From positions 992,001-1,056,000 of the forward strand of contig CAWJDO010000002.1 in assembly GCA_963841635.1 (NCBI GenBank): DNA of 64,000 bases, written 5' to 3'. Shown one piece after another: positions 35,891-44,550 of this stretch. A program made the translations under genes and the position numbers. Below the pieces are notes generated by a model that had not been told where the DNA came from, made no database searches, and was given only the letters and a program-made list of their open reading frames with translations. Source of the DNA: DASWZN01 sp963841635 (lineage in GTDB: Bacteria; Acidobacteriota; Terriglobia; Bryobacterales; Bryobacteraceae). Position 1 is the stretch's first letter, and each line of letters starts with the position of its first letter.

Positions 35891-36495
35891 AGAACGCCTG
35901 GATCAAGTTGCGGCGGGGCGCCGTCTACGTCTGCGCAGCCCTGGGGCTGACGATGCTCCTGGCTACGTTCTCTCCGTTTGTGGGCTGGTATGCGAGGCGG
36001 CTCGCGGGGCCGTGGAACGACCCGCGCGGAGACATCCTGATCGTGATTTCGGGCGCGAGCCTGGACGACTTCCCGGACGAGAACACAGTCGTGCGCTGCT
36101 TGTCCGCGGTCCGCGCCTATCGCCAGGGCGGCTTCCGCAAGATCGTGGTTTCGGGATACAGAACGAGCACCCATATGCGAAGCCTTCTGGTCGCCGAAGG
36201 CGTGCCGCCCGACGTGGTGGTGATAGAGGGGGCCGCAAATTCCACGCGCGAGAACGCGCTGTACGTTGCGCGGCTGCTCGCGAACGACCCCGGATCCAAA
36301 GTGCTCATGACGAGCGACTATCACATGTTCCGCGCCATACGCGCCTTTCGCAAGGCTGGGCTCAAGGTCGCTCCGCGTCCCATTCCCGACGCCTTAAAAA
36401 GCAGAGAGGCATGGCTGCGCCTCTGGCCGGCTTTCGTGGAGGAAGCGATGGAGAGCGTGAAGATCGTCTATTACGCCCTCAAAGGATGGATCTGA
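35887..36495 (+). CDS. DUF218/YdcF-SanA-like membrane protein
   Basis: 202 residues, GTG start overlapping the lyase stop. One N-terminal membrane helix (AVYVCAALGLTMLLATFSPF) leads into a DUF218 domain: GDILIVISGASLDD, GFRKIVVSGYRTSTHM, NSTRENALYVARLL and VLMTSDYHMFRAIRAFRKAG. The Ser/Glu-Asn and Asp-His motifs of YdcF/SanA are present. Members influence cell-envelope polymer synthesis, perhaps by handling a nucleotide-like ligand; the reaction is not established. Coupling to the exopolysaccharide genes fits that. Confidence 0.87.
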   Translation: MKNAWIKLRRGAVYVCAALGLTMLLATFSPFVGWYARRLAGPWNDPRGDILIVISGASLDDFPDENTVVRCLSAVRAYRQGGFRKIVVSGYRTSTHMRSLLVAEGVPPDVVVIEGAANSTRENALYVARLLANDPGSKVLMTSDYHMFRAIRAFRKAGLKVAPRPIPDALKSREAWLRLWPAFVEEAMESVKIVYYALKGWI

Positions 36496-36499
36496 GGCG

Positions 36500-36532
36500 A
36501 TCCGCTTGCTGACGCGCTCGGTTTCGGTGCTG
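36500..36532. repeat. Dispersed repeat copy before the GDP-mannose dehydrogenase gene
   Basis: ATCCGCTTGCTGACGCGCTC followed by GGTTTCGGTGCTG, related to copies at 35358 and 39156. Confidence 0.65.
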
Positions 36533-36565
36533 AGTGTCGCTTTGAAACATGGGATACTGGGTCCC

Positions 36566-37837
36566 GTGTCAACTGCTGGCGCACCTCAAAGTATCGCCGT
36601 GATCGGCCTCGGATACGTCGGCTGCGTGACGGCGGCGTGTCTGGCGAAGTTGGGCCATCGTGTCTTTGGGATCGACAGTGACCAGACCAAGATCGCCGCT
36701 ATCCTGGCGGCCCGCGCTCCGTTTTATGAGCCCGGACTGGAGGATGCGATCCGGGAAACGGTTGCCGATGGACGGCTGACCGCCGGCACGGATTTGGGTA
36801 CTGGTCTGGCGGGCGCGGACATCGCGCTGGTCTGCGTCGGTACGCCTTCGGCCCGCAACGGAAGCCTCTCGCTCGAGCAACTGGAACGGGTGCTCGGACA
36901 GATCCGCGAGCATCTGAAGGCGCGCACGTCTCCCCTGATCCTGGCGATCCGCAGCACGGTGTTTCCGGGAACAACCGAGGAGTTGACCGGGGAACTGCTG
37001 GCCGCGAATCCGCGGCTCTCCGTCGTATCGAACCCCGAGTTTCTGCGCGAAGGCGTGGCGGTTCGCGACTTCATGGAGCCATCGCTGCTGGTTGTGGGTG
37101 GCGCCGATCCGCAGGCGGTCGGGATCGTGGCCGGCATCTATGCAAAGCTCGGCGTGGAGCCGTGCCAGGTTTCGCTGCGTACGGCGGAAATGATCAAGTA
37201 CTGCTGCAACGCCTTCCACGCGCTCAAAATCGGTTTCGCGAACGAAGTGGGGGCGCTGGCCACGCGCCTGGACGTGTCCCCTTACGAGGTAATGGAGACG
37301 CTGTGCCGCGACACTCGCCTGAATGTGTCGGCGGCGTATCTGCGGCCCGGCTTCGCCTTTGGCGGCTCGTGCCTGCCCAAGGACCTCAGGGCGCTGACGT
37401 ATCGGGCGATGCGAATGGACCTCTCGCTTCCGCTGCTCGAGTCCGTGCTGCCGAGCAATCATCGCCACCTCGAAAGGGCCGTGGCGCGGGTGCTCGACTT
37501 TCCGGGGAATCGCATTGGCATTTTCGGACTGGCTTTCAAGGAAGAAACCGACGATCTTCGCGAGAGCCCCGCCGTGGCCGCGATCGAACAATGGATCGGC
37601 AAGGGAAAAGACGTCCGGATTTACGATCCGCACATACGGCTGGATGCCATCTACGGCAGCAACCGCAGTTTCGTCCTGAACGCTCTGCCGCACATCGGGA
37701 AGCTGCTGGTTGGCGGGTTGGACGAGGTCCTGAGTTGGTCGGAGTGCGTGGTGATCACGCAGAAGCCGGATGCGCGCGCGGCGGAGCAGATTGGCGCGGC
37801 AGGGAAACCCGTCATCGATCTTGCGGGATCGCAGTAA
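36566..37837 (+). CDS. algD: GDP-mannose 6-dehydrogenase (AlgD-like)
   Basis: 423 residues if started at the GTG at 36566; an ATG at 36506 adds a leader derived from the repeat and is less likely. Rossmann motif AVIGLGYVGCVTAACLAKLG, VCVGTPS, STVFPGTTEEL and NPEFLREGVAVRDF place it in the UDP-glucose/GDP-mannose dehydrogenase family. FAFGGSCLPKDLRALTYRA carries the catalytic Cys, and the -LPKDLRAL form plus KEETDDLRESP and PHIGKLLVGGLDEV resemble AlgD more than Ugd. It oxidises GDP-mannose to GDP-mannuronate with two NAD+, providing a uronic acid for the exopolysaccharide. The amidotransferase in the same run may amidate that acid (inference). Confidence 0.85.
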   Translation: MSTAGAPQSIAVIGLGYVGCVTAACLAKLGHRVFGIDSDQTKIAAILAARAPFYEPGLEDAIRETVADGRLTAGTDLGTGLAGADIALVCVGTPSARNGSLSLEQLERVLGQIREHLKARTSPLILAIRSTVFPGTTEELTGELLAANPRLSVVSNPEFLREGVAVRDFMEPSLLVVGGADPQAVGIVAGIYAKLGVEPCQVSLRTAEMIKYCCNAFHALKIGFANEVGALATRLDVSPYEVMETLCRDTRLNVSAAYLRPGFAFGGSCLPKDLRALTYRAMRMDLSLPLLESVLPSNHRHLERAVARVLDFPGNRIGIFGLAFKEETDDLRESPAVAAIEQWIGKGKDVRIYDPHIRLDAIYGSNRSFVLNALPHIGKLLVGGLDEVLSWSECVVITQKPDARAAEQIGAAGKPVIDLAGSQ

Positions 37838-37872
37838 GAGGAAGGGCCGTTCGTGTAGTACGTCACATCTGT

Positions 37873-38062
37873 CGAGCAGTATGGCTGGCAGAAGACCAGT
37901 GGTGGGACAGGCACGAATTTCGCAAGTGCGGCGAAATTCGAGCCAGTCCCGGGTCTGCGGCCAGTTCCGAGCAGTTTGACTGACAGAAGAGCAGTGGTGG
38001 GACAGGCACGAATTTCGCAAGTGCGGCGAAATTCGAGCCAGTCCCGGGTCTGCGGCCAATTC
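37873..38062. repeat. Cluster C: two copies of the palindromic element
   Basis: Two units beginning near 37873 and 37971, same orientation as clusters A and B, with GGGTCTGCGGCCA in place of GGGTTTGCCGCCA. They fill the gap between the convergent dehydrogenase and UroD-like genes. Confidence 0.92.
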
Positions 38063-38063
38063 G

Positions 38064-39098
38064 CTACGGCCGCGCGGCAGCTTCGATGAGCGCGTGCAGA
38101 TTCTCGCGCGGCATTCCAGGGCTGACGCCGCCTCCCACCGAGAGGATCAGCGGACCGCCGCCGCTCGCCGCCAGTACATCGCGGGCCGACTCGCGAACCA
38201 TCTCCGGCGTGCCGCGGACTGCGATATCGAGGGGCGGCACATTGCCCATCAGGCACATGCGTCCGCCGGTCTTCTCGTGGGCTTCCCGGACGGCGATCGT
38301 GTGGCTCCAGTTCAGCACGTCGAAACCGGTATCGGGAAGATCGGCAAGAAAGGGCCGCACATTGGCGTCGTTGTGGTACACCTTCACGCACTCCGGCGGG
38401 AACGCATCCGCGATCTGTTTGAGGTACGGATGCGCGAACTCGCGATACGCGCGGGGAGACAGGAACCCCACTATGTCGTCGAGGACGAGGATGCCTTCGA
38501 AGTCGTCGCCGACAGCCTCCGCCTGGGCCGTGAGCCAGTCGATGGAGGCCCGCGTCGTCAAGGCCAGGAGGCGTTTTACCAAGTCGGGCTGATCGACCAT
38601 GTCGGTCATGAGGTTGGTGACGCCGCGCAGAAAGGCGGCCAGGCACAGAGGGCCTCGCGCCGCCACCATCGGGATGATCGAGCCGGTGTCGAGGATCCGC
38701 GACTTGAATTTGCGGTAGCGGTGAAGCGCCAGCGGCATCAACCCGTCGGTGCGCGGATCGACGGGCGCCAGGCAGTCCACATCCTCCAGGCGCACGAGCG
38801 AGGCGCATTGGTCGGGCGTGCGGTCGGGGTGGAAGTGAATGCGGTCCCCAAAGGCCGAGGGCTCGATCGCCATTCCAAGCTCCACCCACCAGGAGGGCAG
38901 CAGGATGATCTCCGGAAACTCGCGCTCCACTTGCAGGTTGGCTTCAAACCAGGTTTGGGAGTCGAAGTAGTAGTCGTAATGGCTGATCCCGAGATAGCCC
39001 GGAATCCAGGGACTATCCACGATCAGCGCCAGCGGCACGCCAGCGCCGGGCTCGCGCTTGGCCGCTCGTTTGAAATCGCGCCACTGCTCAGGTCGCAT
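38064..39098 (-). CDS. UroD-fold protein (uroporphyrinogen decarboxylase/methyltransferase family), first paralogue
   Basis: 344 residues from the ATG at 39098 (GAGAGG just before); a TTG four codons earlier is possible. The TIM-barrel layout of the MtaA/CmuA/UroD family is visible: IILLPSWWVELGMAIEPSAF, GFLSPRAYREFAHPYLKQI and CLMGNVPPLDIAVRGTPEMV. Where zinc-dependent members have HxC, this one reads VYHNDANVRPF, so the corrinoid-methyltransferase zinc site is incomplete, and haem-type residues are not evident. It may bind a methylated ligand or be a decarboxylase of unknown substrate. It ends the minus-strand run from crcB. Confidence 0.78.
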   Translation of the reverse strand: MRPEQWRDFKRAAKREPGAGVPLALIVDSPWIPGYLGISHYDYYFDSQTWFEANLQVEREFPEIILLPSWWVELGMAIEPSAFGDRIHFHPDRTPDQCASLVRLEDVDCLAPVDPRTDGLMPLALHRYRKFKSRILDTGSIIPMVAARGPLCLAAFLRGVTNLMTDMVDQPDLVKRLLALTTRASIDWLTAQAEAVGDDFEGILVLDDIVGFLSPRAYREFAHPYLKQIADAFPPECVKVYHNDANVRPFLADLPDTGFDVLNWSHTIAVREAHEKTGGRMCLMGNVPPLDIAVRGTPEMVRESARDVLAASGGGPLILSVGGGVSPGMPRENLHALIEAAARP

Positions 39099-39155
39099 GG
39101 GTCCTCTCAATTGTCATTCGGGTGCACGCCAGACCGCAAGGGCGGGGTGCCGAAC

Positions 39156-39187
39156 GTCCGCTTGCTGACGCGCGCGGTTCGGTGCTG
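39156..39187. repeat. Dispersed repeat copy between the two UroD-like genes
   Basis: GTCCGCTTGCTGACGCGCGC followed by GGTTCGGTGCTG, near identical to the copy at 36500. Confidence 0.65.
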
Positions 39188-39192
39188 TTCGC

Positions 39193-40458
39193 TCAGCGCT
39201 GGTTGAACTCCTCGAGGGCGCGAATCATGGCCACGATGTTCTCCACCGGTGTGCGCGCCTGGATGTTATGGACGGTTGTAAAAACGAAGCCGCCGTCCTT
39301 GTGAAAGGCCTCGCAGCGCCGCAGTACCTGCTCGCGCACTTCGGCGGGCGTGCCAAAAGGCAGCACCCGCTGGGTGTCCACGCCGCCTCCCCAGAAGACC
39401 AGGTCGCGGCCGTACTTCTGCTTGAGCGGCTCGGCGTCCATGCCGGTGGCGGAGCACTGAACGGGGTTCAGGATGTCGAAGCCGGCCTCGATGAACGACG
39501 GGAGGAACCTCTCTACGGCGCCGCAGGAATGTTTGAAGGTCTTCCACGGCGTGTTGCTGTGGACCCAGCCGGTGATCTGGCGGTAGTACGGGAGCCAGAG
39601 CTCGCGGAAGGTCGCCACCGAGCAGAACGACGAGGTCTGGGTCCCGAAATCGGCCCCGCAGAGATTGACCACGTCCACCAGATCGCCCAGTCGCGCCGCG
39701 ATCCGCGCCAGGCTCGCCAGCGCGATCTGGCATTGCCCATGGAACACCGCATGGATGTAGTTGCGGCGCACGCGTGTGGAAACGTACCACTCCTCGACGT
39801 CGCGGATTCCCTTGGGATTTGGAAGGCCGACGCCCGAAATCAACGCGACGTCGCCGAGCGCCGTGCCGCCGAAATTGGCCACTACGGCCCGCCCGGTCGC
39901 GGCCGCGCGGCGCGCTTCGCGCTCCAGGTGCGCCAGTTCCTCTTCGGAGATCGGTCCGTATTCCTCCAGATTGTCGGCCGGGTCGAGCTGGTCTTCTTCG
40001 AATGGCTGCTGCCGGGTGATGGCGTCGAAGAAGTAGCCGCCGTTGGGCATTCGGGCGCTGGGAGGATTCCCGGGATCGCCGAGCGGGTACATCAGGGTGT
40101 CGCCCCGTTCGTCGATGGTCACGTTGAAGCCGCCGGGCACCAGCACTTCCTCGCCGCCATACAGGCGGAACGGCTTCCAGTTTTCGGCTGGGAATCCGAA
40201 GCGCGTCATGCGCCGGTATAGGCCCTCGGTGTCGACGCCCAGCGCGAGCTTCAGATCTTCATCGACCTCGCCGAGCAGTTGTCCGGGGTCGATGACCTTG
40301 ACGGGCTTCTTCTCGAGGCCGAAATAATCTCGCAGCGCCAGGACGCAGGTGGCGTGGATACCGGACACCGGCGTGCCGCCGAAATCCACCGGAATGCGGT
40401 CTGGCTCCCGGTGGTCCAAGGCGCACCGCACTCGCTCTCTGCCGGTGTTTTTCGTCAC
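39193..40458 (-). CDS. UroD-fold protein with zinc-site HxC, second paralogue
   Basis: 421 residues, start at GTG 40458, overlapping the upstream DUF190 stop (GTGA). It resembles the corrinoid/CoM-type methyltransferase branch: CALDHREPDRIPVDFGGTPV, DVVNLCGADFGTQ, and FKHSCGAVERFLP with the His-x-Cys zinc ligands; GFDILNPVQCSATGMD gives the later Cys. Such proteins move methyl groups from methoxylated aromatics or methylamines to corrinoid or thiols. No corrinoid protein or activating enzyme is adjacent. It is coupled to the DUF190 genes, an unusual pairing. Confidence 0.8.
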   Translation of the reverse strand: MTKNTGRERVRCALDHREPDRIPVDFGGTPVSGIHATCVLALRDYFGLEKKPVKVIDPGQLLGEVDEDLKLALGVDTEGLYRRMTRFGFPAENWKPFRLYGGEEVLVPGGFNVTIDERGDTLMYPLGDPGNPPSARMPNGGYFFDAITRQQPFEEDQLDPADNLEEYGPISEEELAHLEREARRAAATGRAVVANFGGTALGDVALISGVGLPNPKGIRDVEEWYVSTRVRRNYIHAVFHGQCQIALASLARIAARLGDLVDVVNLCGADFGTQTSSFCSVATFRELWLPYYRQITGWVHSNTPWKTFKHSCGAVERFLPSFIEAGFDILNPVQCSATGMDAEPLKQKYGRDLVFWGGGVDTQRVLPFGTPAEVREQVLRRCEAFHKDGGFVFTTVHNIQARTPVENIVAMIRALEEFNQR

Positions 40459-40787
40459 AGCTTCGACCGCTGGATGCGGATCATCTCGACGTCGCTCATC
40501 GCAATCAGGCCCTTGTCCATCATCTCTTCGACCGCGGGAAGGAGCCGGGCGATGTTCTCGGCCGTGTCGACGATACTCACCACGATCGGCAGGTCGTGCG
40601 TGAGCATGTGGGACCTGTGCACTTCCGCAGTCTCGCCGTAGCCCTCCAGTGCGCGATACACGGTTGCGCCCGCGATATGCAGCTCGCGGCACTTCTCGAC
40701 CACGGCTTCGTAGAGCGGCTTTCCGCGGTAGCGATCGTGCTCCGAGAAGTGCAGCCGTAGGATTTTAGCTGGTGTGGGTGCCGGCAT
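40455..40787 (-). CDS. DUF190 protein (single domain)
   Basis: 110 residues. KILRLHFSEHDRYRGKPLYE and IAGATVYRALEGYGETAEVH are DUF190 landmarks, a PII/CutA-like ferredoxin fold that trimerises and often accompanies the fluoride channel CrcB. The gene overlaps the upstream two-domain DUF190 gene by 23 bases. It may sense a small ligand and act on the channel; the mechanism is not established. Confidence 0.88.
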   Translation of the reverse strand: MPAPTPAKILRLHFSEHDRYRGKPLYEAVVEKCRELHIAGATVYRALEGYGETAEVHRSHMLTHDLPIVVSIVDTAENIARLLPAVEEMMDKGLIAMSDVEMIRIQRSKL

Positions 40788-41499
40788 CGCCTGCCTCCGT
40801 GAGCGGGTGGGAGTGGATCAACCGGATGATGTCCACGTCGGAGGTCACCACCAGCCCGTCCTCGATCATCTCGGTCACGGCGTCGCGGGCGGCCAGGATT
40901 TTGTCCGGCGTATCCACGACCGCGATCATGATCGGACAGTCCTTCGAGCGATGCAGAAAGCTCTCTTTGTGGGTGCGCCCCTTGGCGCCGTAGCCAAGAA
41001 TTCCGCGGTAGACGGTGGCGCCGGCGATCTCCATCATGCGGAGACGCTTGACGATGGCGTCGTGGAGCGGCTCGCCATTCCAACGGTCCGCCTCGCCCAA
41101 GTAGATGCGCATCAGCTTCGCCTGACCGCGCTTCTCTTCGTGCGGGTGCTTCGGCTCCGGCCGCTTTTCCTTGGTCGCGATCTTGAAGACGGTGGTGTCC
41201 TGGACCTCGATGAGACCGTCGGTCACCATGTCGTAGAGCGTAGGCAGCAACTCGTCCACCTTGTCGGCCGCTTCGACGAACTCGACGCGGATGGGCAGGT
41301 GCTCGGCGAGGACTTCGATTTTCGGGGTGTGCAGGACATGGTGAGCGCCGAAGCCGGCCATCGCGCGCGATGCGGTCGCGCCGGCGACGCCCTTATGCAT
41401 CAGGAACTGGAGGATCGCCTCGTAGAGCGACTCCATGTGATACTGCGTGTCTTCGTTGACGTAGATGGTTACTTTTTTCGCCGGCCCCTTCTTAAGCAT
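40765..41499 (-). CDS. DUF190 protein with two tandem domains
   Basis: 244 residues. Domain 1 (about 1-115) carries VTIYVNEDTQYHMESLYEAI and GVAGATASRAMAGFGAHHVL; domain 2 (about 127-240) carries LMRIYLGEADRWNGEPLHDA and IAGATVYRGILGYGAKGRTH. The linker KEKRPEPKHPHEEKRGQ is charged. Together with the next gene there are three DUF190 domains, enough for pseudo-trimers. It begins 18 bases after crcB and is probably in its operon. Domain 2 is the closer relative of the separate 110-residue protein, so duplication in place is likely. Confidence 0.88.
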   Translation of the reverse strand: MLKKGPAKKVTIYVNEDTQYHMESLYEAILQFLMHKGVAGATASRAMAGFGAHHVLHTPKIEVLAEHLPIRVEFVEAADKVDELLPTLYDMVTDGLIEVQDTTVFKIATKEKRPEPKHPHEEKRGQAKLMRIYLGEADRWNGEPLHDAIVKRLRMMEIAGATVYRGILGYGAKGRTHKESFLHRSKDCPIMIAVVDTPDKILAARDAVTEMIEDGLVVTSDVDIIRLIHSHPLTEAGDAGTHTS

Positions 41500-41517
41500 G
41501 GAGCCCTCCTCGCCGTC

Positions 41518-41892
41518 CTAACGCCGGGCGGCCAGCACCGCGCCGGCCCAGACCGCCGCAAAACCAAGCGCAACACTCCCAATCATGTTCAGGAGCCCGA
41601 GCATCGACCCGCCCTCGCGAACCGCCCGAAAGCTCTCGTACTCGAAACTGGAGAACGTCGTGTATCCGCCCAGGAACCCGATCACCAGGACCAGGCGCCA
41701 GTAAGGGTGCGGCTGAAACCTCTCGGTAAAGACGGTCATCAGCACGCCGATGGCGAACGATCCGGTGACATTGATGACGAGCGTGCCGAGCGGGAACTTG
41801 CCGCCGAAGCGGTTCATGATCGCCGCTCCAAGGACGTACCGCGCCAGGGAACCGAGGCCCCCACCGAGCACAACCATGATGTATTTCCCCAA
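41518..41892 (-). CDS. crcB: Fluoride ion channel CrcB/Fluc
   Basis: 124 residues with four membrane helices. GGGLGSLARYVLG, GTLVINVTGSFAIG with the pore Asn, and GFLGGYTTFSSFEYES with the TTFS fluoride track and Phe box are the Fluc signatures. I take the TTG at 41892 as start because GGAGG lies 10 bases before and MGKYIMVVLGGGLGS aligns with the family N-terminus; ATG at 41877 is the alternative. It exports fluoride as an antiparallel dimer. No fluoride riboswitch is recognisable upstream. DUF190 genes follow. Confidence 0.93.
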   Translation of the reverse strand: MGKYIMVVLGGGLGSLARYVLGAAIMNRFGGKFPLGTLVINVTGSFAIGVLMTVFTERFQPHPYWRLVLVIGFLGGYTTFSSFEYESFRAVREGGSMLGLLNMIGSVALGFAAVWAGAVLAARR

Positions 41893-41949
41893 CTAGACCA
41901 GCCCTCCTAACCATGCGATGCGATCGGGCCTCGGGCATTTTCCAACGTA

Positions 41950-43683
41950 CTACACCGCTGCTCCCAACGTCTGGCGCAACGAGTCGAGCCGGCTCAGATC
42001 GTCGTGGATCCGGGGAGCCTTCTCGCCCCCTCCGGCAATCAGACGCTCGATGGTGCCGATCAAATCTTCCAGCCGCCCCGCCGCCTCCTTGTCCATGGCG
42101 TACAGGGCCGTATTGACGCTCTTTTCCCACTGCGATGCCAGCCGCGAGAGGTTCTTGAACACCACGCCGGCGATCGTCATCCGGAAGTGCCGGCGTACGA
42201 TGCCCTTCGCGAGCGACATGGGAATCAGGAACGAAATCAACTCCCACTCGCGATCGAAGAGCCGGCCGATCCGGATGTCCGGACTGCGCGGCACCCTGGC
42301 CTCGATCTCCACTTCCGTGGTGCGCAGCGGCACGCCCAGGGCCTCCATGGTTCGCTCGCAAATGCGGTTTCGAAAGTCCTGGAGGGACTGCGAGAGCTGC
42401 CGGCCGACCCTGTGCAGCGGATCGAGGAAGTCTCTCCGGTGGCTGTTGGACAGGCTGACCATCTCCTCGGTGACCGCCGCTTCCAGCCAGGCTCCGAACT
42501 CGCGGGCCGCCACGGAGAGCGACTTCGTCCAGGCCGGAAACTGGCGCTCGAATTCGCTGACGAGGCGTGCTGCAATTTCGTGCTCGTGCGCCTCGAGCAT
42601 GCGCGCGAACTCCTCTCTGGCGTTCGCTGCCGTGTGGCGGACGATGAGGCGCAAAGACAACTTGGAGTCGTCGAGCGATCTCTTCTCGCCGAGGATCCGG
42701 CGCTTCAGGGCTTCGCGCGCGGAGTCGTCCGCCTCTGCGGATTTGAGGGCCACGGCCAGGTACTCCGCGCATTCCCGCAGGAGCGTCTCCACCTTGCGGG
42801 CCAGGATTGCACGGCGCTCTTCGTCCGAATGTTCGACCGCTCGGGAAACGAGCGCTTCCTCAAAGCTCTTCTGAAGCGCCTCGTAGCCGGGCCGGATCGA
42901 GTACGGATAGACCGGCACCGAGCCGTCCCAGTGGCGCGCCAACTGCTTGCGGACGAAGTCCTCCACCTGCCGCCACTCGCTCTCCTCGAGGGTGTCCACC
43001 TTCGTAAGCAGCAGGGAAATGTTCGGCGTGTACCGGCTCAATTGCCGGATGAGTTCGATGTCCCTTTGCGAAAGCGGCGGGTCGACGCCGACGGCCACGA
43101 TCGCGAGACCGACGTTGGGCAGCCATCCGAGCGAGGCGTCCGTGTTGTGAGACAGGACACTCTCGAGTCCGGGCGTATCCACAAAGCGGACGCCGCGAAA
43201 GCGGCCGAGCGCCGGAAGTTCCACGGTCACCAGGGCGACCCGTTTGTGGTTCTCCGGGTTCCGCGTTTCGTCAATGTAAGCGCCGATATCCTCTAGCGGC
43301 GCCTCATGGGCGCGACCGTCGAGATACCGGACTTCCGCCCGCTCCTTCGGGCCGTAACGGATTTCGGTGACCACCGAAGTTACGGGCACAACACCGACGG
43401 GCAGCAGATCGCGCCCGAGCAGGCGATTCAGAAAGCTGCTCTTGCCGGCTTTAAAGCGTCCGAGAACGGCAACGTTCAGCACTCGATCGCGCGCGAAGGC
43501 GCGGCAACTGGAGACCAACGGGGTCAGGGCCGAGACACCGTATCTGCCCGCGATCTCCTCGGCAAGCCCGATCATATCGTTCCCGTCGCGCGCGCCGGCG
43601 AGCACGACGCCGCTGCCTCTATCGACAGTCTGCATAACGTCCTTGTAGCTCTTGGGAGGGGGTTGGCCGACCTCCCGCAGCAT
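41950..43683 (-). CDS. Bacterial dynamin-like GTPase
   Basis: 577 residues. The G domain has the P-loop GRFKAGKSSFLN near residue 76, a Thr in VVPVTSVVTEI as switch I (G2), FVDTPGLES as G3 and LLTKVD as G4. A long helical region (about 290-450; EERRAILARKVETLLRECAE) forms the expected stalk, and FREWELISFLIPMSLAKGIV-type hydrophobic stretch (about 500-520) may be a membrane paddle. Such proteins remodel membranes. No second dynamin gene, which often pairs, is seen. It lies between the FHA/SEDS operon and crcB on the same strand. Confidence 0.85.
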   Translation of the reverse strand: MLREVGQPPPKSYKDVMQTVDRGSGVVLAGARDGNDMIGLAEEIAGRYGVSALTPLVSSCRAFARDRVLNVAVLGRFKAGKSSFLNRLLGRDLLPVGVVPVTSVVTEIRYGPKERAEVRYLDGRAHEAPLEDIGAYIDETRNPENHKRVALVTVELPALGRFRGVRFVDTPGLESVLSHNTDASLGWLPNVGLAIVAVGVDPPLSQRDIELIRQLSRYTPNISLLLTKVDTLEESEWRQVEDFVRKQLARHWDGSVPVYPYSIRPGYEALQKSFEEALVSRAVEHSDEERRAILARKVETLLRECAEYLAVALKSAEADDSAREALKRRILGEKRSLDDSKLSLRLIVRHTAANAREEFARMLEAHEHEIAARLVSEFERQFPAWTKSLSVAAREFGAWLEAAVTEEMVSLSNSHRRDFLDPLHRVGRQLSQSLQDFRNRICERTMEALGVPLRTTEVEIEARVPRSPDIRIGRLFDREWELISFLIPMSLAKGIVRRHFRMTIAGVVFKNLSRLASQWEKSVNTALYAMDKEAAGRLEDLIGTIERLIAGGGEKAPRIHDDLSRLDSLRQTLGAAV

Positions 43684-43785
43684 AATTGTGCAGGAGTCAT
43701 TGGCCGGTTGGACGGCGTTAAGCGAACTCCACCGCTCTGGTACCCAGTATAGAGCGACAGGGGGATCGAGTGGCGGGAGAAGTGA

Positions 43786-44550
43786 TTACTTCTCCGGTGG
43801 TTCACAGATTTCGAATCGCACGCCGACCGAGCCGAAGTAGAGCTCGTCACCGGAGCGGAGCTGCTCGCCGCGGCTGCGTCCGGGCGAGACGTCGATCGGC
43901 TGGCCGTCCGAAAGCAGGCGTGTGCCGCGCGCGCTGCGGTCGTCGAAGATGCGGTATTGGCCGGTTTCGGGCGAGTAGCGGATGTGGGCGTGGGCACGGG
44001 AGACGCTGGCGGCGGCCTCGCCGAATGCAAGCTGGTTTCGGCGTGCGATGCGGTGGTCCTTCTCGCGAACCTCGGCGACGCGGCCGATGAAAAATGGGTT
44101 GCGGGTGATCTCCACCTCCGACCCATCGGCGAGCAGGACCAGCCTCGCGGGCGGGCGGGCTTTGTCGCGCTCCCTCGCCGACGTGGCCAGAGCGCGGCCG
44201 GATTCGCGCTTGGCGACCACTTCGTACTCGCACGCGGCGCCGGGGATGGGCTCGGCCGGTTCGACATCGACGGCGAGGCCGGAGGGGACGGCTAAGCCGC
44301 GCTCGGCGAGGGTGCGGCTCACCTCGGCGGCGAAGCCTTCCTCTCCCGCCAGCACGCCTTCGATCACGGAGCGGCGCGCTTGGTCGGCCGAGCGCAGACG
44401 CACCAGGATGCGGTTGTGCACCAGGCCGCGGCGGCCGTCGCCGAGCGGCTCCGCGAGCGCGGCGATCTCGTCCAGAATGGCTTGCCGGATTTCGAGCGGC
44501 TCGAGTTGCTGGGGCTTCAGCGCGCCGACGAGCTGTTTCCAATTCTTCAT
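43786..44550 (-). CDS. FhaA-like protein: DUF3662 domain plus FHA domain
   Basis: 254 residues; ATG overlaps the stop of the SEDS-PBP gene (ATGA). The N-terminal ~115 residues (LEPLEIRQAILDEIAALAEP, VHNRILVRLRSAD) match the DUF3662/FhaA_N domain of mycobacterial FhaA. The C-terminal FHA domain has the phosphothreonine pocket residues in FFIGRVAEV, SVSRAHAHIRY (Ser/Arg/His) and DRSARGTRLLSDGQPID. In mycobacteria FhaA binds phosphorylated MviN/cell-wall factors. Here it ends an operon with the kinase, phosphatase and SEDS-PBP, so it probably recruits phosphorylated wall-synthesis partners. Confidence 0.9.
   Translation of the reverse strand: MKNWKQLVGALKPQQLEPLEIRQAILDEIAALAEPLGDGRRGLVHNRILVRLRSADQARRSVIEGVLAGEEGFAAEVSRTLAERGLAVPSGLAVDVEPAEPIPGAACEYEVVAKRESGRALATSARERDKARPPARLVLLADGSEVEITRNPFFIGRVAEVREKDHRIARRNQLAFGEAAASVSRAHAHIRYSPETGQYRIFDDRSARGTRLLSDGQPIDVSPGRSRGEQLRSGDELYFGSVGVRFEICEPPEK

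Noticed and set aside
41893..41949. Fluoride riboswitch before crcB
   Set aside because: The gap is 57 bases and I could not find the conserved pseudoknot bases.
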